DNA from: Cladopsammia gracilis
Taxonomy: Eukaryota; Cnidaria; Anthozoa; Scleractinia; Dendrophylliidae
DNA length: 64,000 bases
Assembly (NCBI GenBank): GCA_022457155.1
Contig: JAJGOT010000165.1
Coordinates: 1,405,001-1,469,000 of the forward strand
Direction: 5' to 3'
The number at the start of each line of letters is the position of its first letter. Within the stretch, counting starts at the first letter, position 1. The position numbers and the translations under genes were made by a program. Shown in pieces: positions 57,001 to 64,000 of the stretch. Under the pieces are notes generated by a model. That model searched no databases. It worked only from the letters and a program-made list of their open reading frames with translations, and was not told the DNA's origin.

Positions 57001-57876
57001 TTCCAAAACGTCTTTTTATTTTAGCGAAAAATATTGATATAGATAAAGAGAACCTCAAGACAGGAAGGCTTGTAGCCTTAGGCTCAGACTTTGAAATAGA
57101 TTTATTAAAAATGAAGTGTAAGGACTACTATTTGTTGTTTATTGAAGCAAAATATGTGCGTCCAACAGGATTTCGAAAATGGTCGAATTACTTTGGTAGG
57201 TATGTCACAAAAGAGTGTGAAAATAGCTTAAAATTGACTAGAAGTATTTGTCAAGATACAAAAGTTATACAAACAACTTTTAAATTATTGCATCGCATTA
57301 TTTTCACCAAAAAGGAATTGGAATTCTGTAGTATTGTTTCCGTCGCGAAGTGTATATATTGTGCACAAGAAGACTCTATAGAACATTGTCTTTTTCAGTG
57401 TCCAATAGAGACAGACTTTATTTCTAGCATATCCAATTGGTTTGAACGGGAGACAAACCAAAGTTTTGAATTAAATAATCACTATCTTCTCTTTGGGTCT
57501 GCAACTAACAATATAGAACATCTAAAAACTGATTATAAAAAACTTATAGAAAACCATTTTATCATATATTTGAGACATTATATTATATCTAATAAAGTGT
57601 GGGATAATAATCTTGTAGTAAAAGAATTTCAGAACAATTTTCGAAAGTATTGCAAATCACTTAAGATAAATAACCCTTTTACATAAATTTCGTAATTATA
57701 ACTGATGAATTGCTCTGAATTGTATTTCAATTGTACTGTAGCATTTGGAAATATATTTCTAGTGTTAAAGTTGTAATTAGTGTAATTAGTGTTAAATTTG
57801 TGTAATTAGTGTTTAAACAGTGTTAAAGTTGTAATTAGTTGAAATCAATAAAACTTATTTAATAATAATAAAACAA

Positions 57877-58567
57877 ATAGTTGAATGGTGTTTGTCTCTG
57901 TAGAAAGACAAACCAAGAGTTGTTTCAAGACGAAATCCCTTCTTCCTCATCAAAAGGGCTCGTTTAAAAGTTATATGCCTTCGTGAAATGAAAGTGAACG
58001 TATTAAAATCAGTCAGATCGAGATACATATTCATAGAAAATTTGCAGAAAATTGTAAAGGAGACTCATTGTAGACTTTTACTAATTCATAACCACAAGGC
58101 CAAATGTTACTTTTTTACAATATCGAAAAAAAATGGATCGGTTTTTCAGTTTAATTTAGACAACCAAGGAAGCCATATTATATTTGTAAGCATTTGCAAA
58201 CAAACGGACAAAAAAAATTAAACAAACACGCAGAGCCAAACAGGGTCCGTGGAATGCAGACAAAGTTGCACTGAAACAGTGTGCGTCGTAAACGGAAAAA
58301 TAGAAGAAAATTATGCAATTAACTGTTTTATTACAAATATATGTCTTTAGAGCTAGTCTCAGTATCTAACGTCATCAACACTGAAAAATCTAAAATGATC
58401 ACTTCTCTGGTGAAGAATTCGAGGCTTTTGACGAAAAGTTGGGTAAAAAACATGGTAACCTTCCCTAAAATGTAATTTTAAAAGTTGTTGCCCTACCCAA
58501 AATGGCGCACAAAAACTCGTGAACCAGTTCTCCCAAACAGAGTATCTCTTCCCCGACACAATGATCC
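57877..58567. other. Unassigned sequence
   Basis: A 77-codon frame at 57988-58221 shows no domain. Nothing else recognised. Confidence 0.3.
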
Positions 58568-58942
58568 GTGCTAAGATACACCCAGCCCATCACACACTAC
58601 ATGCATACAGCGATGCAAAACCGAAACACATTTACATATTTACGACCACGAGATATTTTTCGTGGAACGACTATTCCTTCTTATGCAGATTACACTAAAT
58701 CATATTTATCCGAAGTCAAAGCGAAACAAGCTACAAACAATAAAGTAAGTTATCCGAGGCAGGGCAATTTGGTCGTGACGATACCTGACTTATACTTTTG
58801 TTTGTTTGGGTTGAATTATAAAGTTCTGTCGAACACTAAAGTAAAAAGCTTTAATGACCACGGATTATGCATATGGAGAGACAAAGGCCTTGTTTATTAC
58901 ACTTTGCCAATTAAAGTGTTTCCTTTATTACAGTCTATCTGA
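58568..58942 (+). CDS. Unrecognised 124-codon open frame
   Basis: The longest unassigned frame in this part of the window. The composition is protein-like (balanced charged, aromatic and hydrophobic residues, e.g. GNLVVTIPDLYFCLFGLNYK), with no signal peptide or transmembrane segment that I trust and no recognised motif. No splice structure or promoter was identified around it. It may be a chance frame or the remnant of a mobile-element protein. I assign no function. Confidence 0.2.
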   Translation: MLRYTQPITHYMHTAMQNRNTFTYLRPRDIFRGTTIPSYADYTKSYLSEVKAKQATNNKVSYPRQGNLVVTIPDLYFCLFGLNYKVLSNTKVKSFNDHGLCIWRDKGLVYYTLPIKVFPLLQSI

Positions 58943-60433
58943 TTGCAACTGGTAGGATCAAAATAACAAAATAACAAAACCGCCAAAACAAGATTTAAAT
59001 TTATCATGCGGTAAAGTCAGAAAGGAACATAAACTAAGAATGTATATGACGCCTCACATGAGCTGACCCAGTATTCAGAGTACCAGAGTACCAGAGTACC
59101 AGAGTTCTCAACACTTTTGATTGAAAGCGAAAAGCTCAATATATTAGCTGATATTTAATCATTTTAAAAAATTAGGATAAAAGATAAAAAACGAAAGTAT
59201 TAATACGAGGAAGGCTTTATTCGTAAAGTTTTTGGGCCATAAATAATTAACCTTAGTAGGACTTTTAACCGCCGATTATTTAGTTTATAAAAATGAAAAA
59301 CGTAGGAACTGAATAGAACAGATCCTGACTGATGTTCTGTTTTATATTCTTTTTTGGTAATTAGAAGAAGGTTCCGTCAACAAGCCTTAAAGGGAGAACA
59401 TCGCACAGAGACAACAGCGCCACGGCAGAGTACCTCGACACAAAGTCTCCGGTCAGGAACAACATCTTAGCGGATACTTGTTATAAAGTGCTTGTACCAG
59501 CTAATAAAAACGCCGCACGGATGATATACGTTTGACGTCAGACAACAGTACACGGTAAGCTAGTTACTTGGTCGAGGTAAGGTAAGGTAAGGTACGGTAA
59601 GCAGGCGGGTAAGTAGTTCTAAACTACTGAACATACCACTTTTTAAAACCAACTGTTTTTAAGGCACATCTTTTGAATAATAATCTGTCGACGTGAACTC
59701 ACCCTTTGAACCCATTACTTTATTCTTACGTATCTTATATTGGTTTTACATGTATTTTAATTCCGACCGGTTCCTCTTTTGGTAAAATCTCCGGAAAGGT
59801 GTCATTCTTTCCATTGATAAGTCATGTACAAAAGCCATGTATTGGACCATCACTCAATGAAATAAACGGCACGTTTACACTGAACCAAACAATTAACTAA
59901 TCTATTCTGCTTAAACGTGACGGGACGTTATTTTGATTTCGATCAGTTTTCCATCAGAAAACCTTACGTTATTGCCACGCAATTTCGAGACCTTGGTAAC
60001 GAATATAAATCAGTCGATGATTTATTGTAGTTTTCAGAACTCTATAATTCTGCTAAGTTTAGGGTAAAAACAATATCCCTATTACTAGTCGTTTTGACTC
60101 AAGTTAGGTTCAGTGGCCAAATCTGTCAGCCACAATTTAATATAATATCTTTACCATGTTTACAAAACAAACATGACGTTATAAAATATTATTGCCAATA
60201 CGATATCTAAATTAATAGCTTGCATATTTCAGCGAGTCAGTCTTTTATATCAGTTTTCAATGGAAAAACCAACTGCGATGATTGATCTGTTTCCCGATGT
60301 CACGGATTTTTTTCTTCCTCTTTTAGTTTTCGCATAATCAGATTTCAGGATCATTTGCAATGAAATTAACCCATTTTATAATGATCGTGTGTATTTATAA
60401 TCTCGTCTTTTATAAAAGGGGTTGCGAAAAGAC
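58943..60433. other. Unassigned sequence with small tandem repeats
   Basis: AGAGTACC is repeated about four times at 59078-59106 and GGTAA about five times at 59574-59600. No gene recognised. Confidence 0.4.
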
Positions 60434-60436
60434 TAA

Positions 60437-60647
60437 GGGCGCTTACCATTTGTCAGAACTGGCCCGCCATACCGGTCCGTTTGTAACTAGAATGCATCAT
60501 TTTGAACACTTGTTCCTACGAGTCCATCAAAAGAGTGCATACTATTTCCAAATTTACCAGTCTGGCCGACCAGTTCTGGCAAATAATGGAATAATATTTA
60601 CGAACTGAGCGGTCCGGCCGGTCAGTTCTGACAAATGGTAAGCGCCC
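60437..60647. mobile_element. 211-bp Harbinger-like MITE
   Basis: Ends GGGCGCTTACCATTTGTCAG AACTGGCC and their complement form inverted repeats of about 28 bp. TAA flanks both sides (60434-60436 and 60648-60650). A 3-bp TAA duplication with GGGC-type ends fits PIF/Harbinger elements. The open frame across it is incidental. Confidence 0.75.
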
Positions 60648-60650
60648 TAA

Positions 60651-63166
60651 AATAAGTTATCATTTCTCAAATGAAAATGCTGATTTCAAATATATACTTC
60701 TTCAGTCTTTTCTGCACTTTTCTTAGGCTTGACTTAACGTAGTAAACGTTACAATATTTCTAAGTCCTTTGACTATCACATGTTTTTACCGCTTGAGGAC
60801 ATAAATTATAAAACTGTACTGTCTTGTTATTTATTTGTACCATTCTCAACCGACCAAACCATGGCTGCCGAGACAACCGCCATATCATCAGCTGAATGTT
60901 TCATGCCGGGGGCTTTATATATACATTATCAAAGCTTAAATAATGCAAACTCTGTTTAAGTTATGAATAGGTGTAATTGTGTTCCAGGGACTTAAAATAG
61001 CACTTCGGCTGCTGTCATAAATGTAAATGTGCTGGTCGGAAACACGTATCTAGTAATGGCATTAAACTGTCAGCAACGTTGCGTTGACTTGTAGCAATGA
61101 AAGGAAACAGTATGGGACTGGCAATGTCCAGTGGGATTGGTCGGCAATAAAGACATTTATTACACAACCTTAATATTGGCAAGGAATTGTTGACACAAGC
61201 CGTCACTTACCATGTTTTGCCTACGGTGATTTTGCTAATAACTAGTGTTGGTAACCACAGCAATCAGGGAGAAACTTGAACTGAATTCACAAACTGAAAC
61301 ACACAGACTGAGACACAGACGTAGAACTATTGGTCATTAATCGACTACAGGTAACATCTTTGTTTCATATGATAACTTTTAATTTAATACCTCTTAGTTG
61401 CGGGATGTATTTAGCAATCGACGTTTACAACATGTATAATGCGTATGCAAGGCAAGCCGAAAATACACGATCGACTCGCCAAAATATCGAGATCGAGCTG
61501 ACTCAGTTTCTATGTGTGCTAAAACTTGAGTGCCACCATAAAGATAGCCACAAACACAGCACCACTATGTTACGGTAAATTCTTAGGACAAAATAACACT
61601 ACCGTTCTTTTCGGAGGCAATGAATGATTGTTGAGACAAGTACAACGTTTGTAAACACAAATTATCGTTTTGATGTTCAAGAACAATTGATGTGAGATGG
61701 TGTATCGCTTGGAAAGCTTAAAGTTGAATTGCTTTATTTCGATATTGTTATTATTTTATGCGTTCGCATCATCACAATGATGATCACTTTTTTTTAAAGA
61801 AAAGGTTGGGTCAATCAAGACACCATTTTCTATTTCACTTAACTTAAAACCACGTTTGAATGATATTCAGCTGTGTTTTGGCAGCAGCTCATTGTAGTCA
61901 GAAAAGAAAAGCTACTTGTCTGAGTGTAACAGCTTTGACAACTTATGTGCGAGTTCGCATCAATTATCACCCGGTGTCCTCGCAGTTCCAGCAAGCTTTC
62001 TGAGCAACTCGGAAAAACGTTTAAGTTTGAAACCAGAAACCAAACATACAAAAAGGTGTTGTCTTGATCAGATTTATGGAAATGTTTAAACAATAGGCTA
62101 CCGAAACATAATTCTATCACCGTATGCAAATTAGAAATTCGGTAAGCTAATAAATAAATAAATCAAAAAGTAGAATTGGGTAATTTATTAAACAACAAAG
62201 CCGTGATAAGTAAGATATTGTAAGGCAAATCAGTCCCAAACCTGTTTTAATATAAATTGTTTACTTAATAAGTTGAGTGTGATCCTACGCAACTGAAGTT
62301 TTCCGTAGCGGTTAGGGGCTGATTTACAAGATTAACCACGTCGGAGAAAATCGAACCTTCATAACAAATAACGATTTCATTTGCGGCATTACAAATGACA
62401 TTAACAAGACAAAGACAGTGCTGTTGATCCTTCATAGTGACATACTTCATGCTTTTTCTGTAGTCAAATTGAGTTTCGCTAAGAACCTTAAATATCGTTT
62501 TTGTTATAAGGAACAAAACAAAATGAACACGCTGAATTAATTGTGCATTTTTGACTTTGTTATACTGTAAACGTTCAAGATTATTATAATGTCATTACTC
62601 GTGGCGCAGCACACGGGTTGTAAATCCGGCTCTGAGATTTCTTTTTTTTCGTGTCACATTAGCGCATGCAAATTTATGCACGCATACTTTAGTTTATGTC
62701 GACGACTATATGGCTTTCAGCCATGAAATACATACCACGAAATCTCTCCGCATGTTGACTTGAGAAGCAAAATAAAGAACTACAGCGTACAATTGCACGT
62801 TTTCAAGACAATGTAAGGTGTTCATGGATGGATAGGACCGTTTGATATTGTGTTCGCCGCCGCCGTGGGATTTTTGTTCCGGTAAGTTTTGTGTTTTATA
62901 TAACTTCCAATTTTCTTAGCGATCGAGCTTTGAAGTGCCGGCTACTGAATGTAGTGAACGTTGTGTAGTCTTACTTTTAAACCCGTGTATACGCGCAAGC
63001 GTAATGAACAGGGCAGAACGCAGTTCTTACAAGGTCTTGTCTGATTTGCTGAGAAAACAATAGAACAAACAACGCAACAATGGATCCTAGCCCTAAAAAC
63101 AATAGAGCTGCGTGATATCCAGGTCCAATGAAATAAGAGGTTGTAAAGAGCTGCGTAGTATCTCGT
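60651..63166. other. Unassigned sequence
   Basis: No gene recognised. Short frames at 61330-61578, 61839-62129 and 62265-62516 lack domains. The dispersed repeat GCATGCAAATTTATGCACGC (copy A at 39096) recurs at about 62645-62695. Confidence 0.35.
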
Positions 63167-63440
63167 AATGAACGGGTTATCGGTAACGGTGGCTAAATGA
63201 AATTCACTCACTCACTCGCTTAGTGTGTAATGCTTTGTTACGAAAACGTTTCGTAACAAGAGGTTGAACAACGTGAATTCAGCGATAACAATAATTAATT
63301 TGATGTAAACGAATATAGACAACAATAAGCTTAAAGATGTTTCGCATTTGGAGTTTTAAGTGCAACGTTAAAATCGATCTAAAAGGATTTTTCAACCGAG
63401 ACACGGGTTTTGATGCGTACCTACCTTAAAATAATAAAAT
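63167..63440 (-). repeat. Partial inverted copy of the 53380-54012 insert
   Basis: GTAATGAACGGGTTATCGGT, AACGTGAATTCAGCGATAAC, AAGCTTAAAGATGTTTCGCA and TTAAAATCGATCTAAAAGGA follow the order of the complement of 53695-54000, with small differences. It lacks the tRNA-like portion. Confidence 0.7.
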
Positions 63441-64000
63441 TTAGTCTTAATTGAGCCTTCCTGCCGAGTGAGCTCAAGAGACTGATGCCAGAAACGATTT
63501 TTAACAGTTTTTATTAAACCATTTTGAACTCTAGTTAGTATTTTTAATCTTAGTTCTCGTTTTAAACCTTAGTTAGCCTTAGTTTTTAGCCGTATTTAGT
63601 TTTTTTGATGTATTTTGACCTTCATTTAGAGGACCCTCCTGAAAACCACAATTAGGTGATTGGAGGCCTCCTCTTAAAATACTATTTTATTATTGTTATT
63701 ATTATTATTATGTAAGATCCAAGCGTAAGATTTTTTGCATAATTCGTTTTTCCCTTTTGTTGCGTACGTATCAGGCTTATAGTTCATTACATCCCTTTGT
63801 TTAGTTTCTTTGCGCGCATTTAGGTGTTTAGTTCTTTGTGTTATTTAGCGCCCGGCTCGTTAGCGTCTCTTTGCTTTGCATCTTTATTAGCGCCTTTTTT
63901 GGTTTCTTTAGTTTTCTATTCTGCAGATTTAACCGTATTTTTACCTCGCCGTTGGCAGTGCAATTTTTGCAGTTCATTATAGTTCGCGCCTAGCGCAGTT
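63441..64000. other. Unassigned sequence with (TTA)n
   Basis: No gene recognised. A TTATTATTATTATTA run is at about 63685-63711, and CCTTAGTTAG/TTTAG-type words recur in 63540-63600. Confidence 0.4.

Larger units (their letters stand above)
53318..57876 (+). mobile_element. Tx1/L1-like LINE, near-intact ORF2 with one insertion and one frameshift
   Basis: ORF2 begins near 53330 (KLLSLNVRGLRERVKR), is interrupted by a repeat at 53380-54012, and resumes at LKDQKCEVYYLQETYC (54035). The AP endonuclease shows LQE, IIGGDWNVTLN and RSDHKAV; then come KPTKYFLNLEKRN and a reverse transcriptase with NSNKTPGCDGF, NWRPITLLNMDYKI, DQTGFVKDRFIGEN, AIDFKKAFDSLEW, RGVRQGCPLSPYLF and the catalytic FADDT. An extra C at about 56257-56259 shifts the frame; the rest (to 57686) ends with a C-x2-C-x8-H-x4-C finger (CIYCAQEDSIEHCLFQC). 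The 3' tail has TAATTAGTG repeats and ends in AATAATAATAAAAC. No ORF1 is seen upstream. Recent by appearance but disabled as it stands. Confidence 0.88.

Noticed and set aside
60861..60962. Short frame starting in good context (ACCATGGCTGCCGAG)
   Set aside because: Only about 33 codons, ending in a stop without a clear donor site, and no partner exon was found.

Overview
This is eukaryotic nuclear DNA, most likely from an anthozoan cnidarian and probably a stony coral. The window is AT-rich and gene-poor. It holds two single-coding-exon class A GPCRs resembling the cnidarian MECA-like (melanocortin/adenosine/cannabinoid-type) expansion, spliceosomal genes with GT-AG introns, Penelope, CR1/L2-like, Tx1/L1-like and Ty3/gypsy relics, and many TIR or foldback DNA elements. 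The assignment to coral is inference; no ribosomal or mitochondrial marker is present.

Layout. 1-12 kb: no convincing host gene; MITEs, foldbacks, simple repeats and two 5'-truncated LINE ends. 12.2-13.6 kb (-): GPCR 1, whose C-terminal tail is made of in-frame 45-bp repeats. 13.9-25.8 kb: two direct copies of a 1.3-kb repeat, a Penelope reverse-transcriptase fragment, a decayed gypsy pol and much unassigned sequence. 25.9-34.0 kb: an apparently complete 8.1-kb DNA transposon. 34.0-35.0 kb (-): GPCR 2. 35-45 kb: mostly non-coding, with a 1.8-kb TIR element whose ends are arrays of one short motif, a 533-bp foldback and Penelope pieces. 45.2-48.5 kb (-): a nearly full-length but broken LINE interrupted by a Mutator-like MITE containing a tRNA-like sequence. 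48.8-50.6 kb: a 27-bp minisatellite of about 68 units. 50.7-53.1 kb (+): a gypsy element lacking its reverse transcriptase. 53.3-57.9 kb (+): a Tx1/L1-like LINE, nearly intact apart from an inserted repeat and one frameshift. 57.9-64 kb: mostly unassigned, with a Harbinger-like MITE.

The most notable object is the 25,898-33,994 transposon. It has a perfect 26-bp terminal match starting TACGGTGG, 6-bp target duplications (GCGAAC) and inverted repeats of about 530-545 bp. It carries two convergent genes whose exons join in frame at canonical splice sites: a 414-residue DDE integrase-like transposase (2 exons) and a 732-residue HECT-type E3 ubiquitin ligase (5 exons). Each long inverted repeat contains the upstream region and the first codons of one gene, so transposase and ligase begin with almost the same zinc-ribbon peptide. 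The element sits 19 bp beyond the stop codon of GPCR 2. Terminus and duplication length fit what I recall of the IS3EU superfamily. A HECT ligase as transposon cargo sharing the transposase's N-terminal domain is, to my knowledge, not a textbook arrangement.

All exon structures, TIRs and target duplications were read by eye; no database search was possible.
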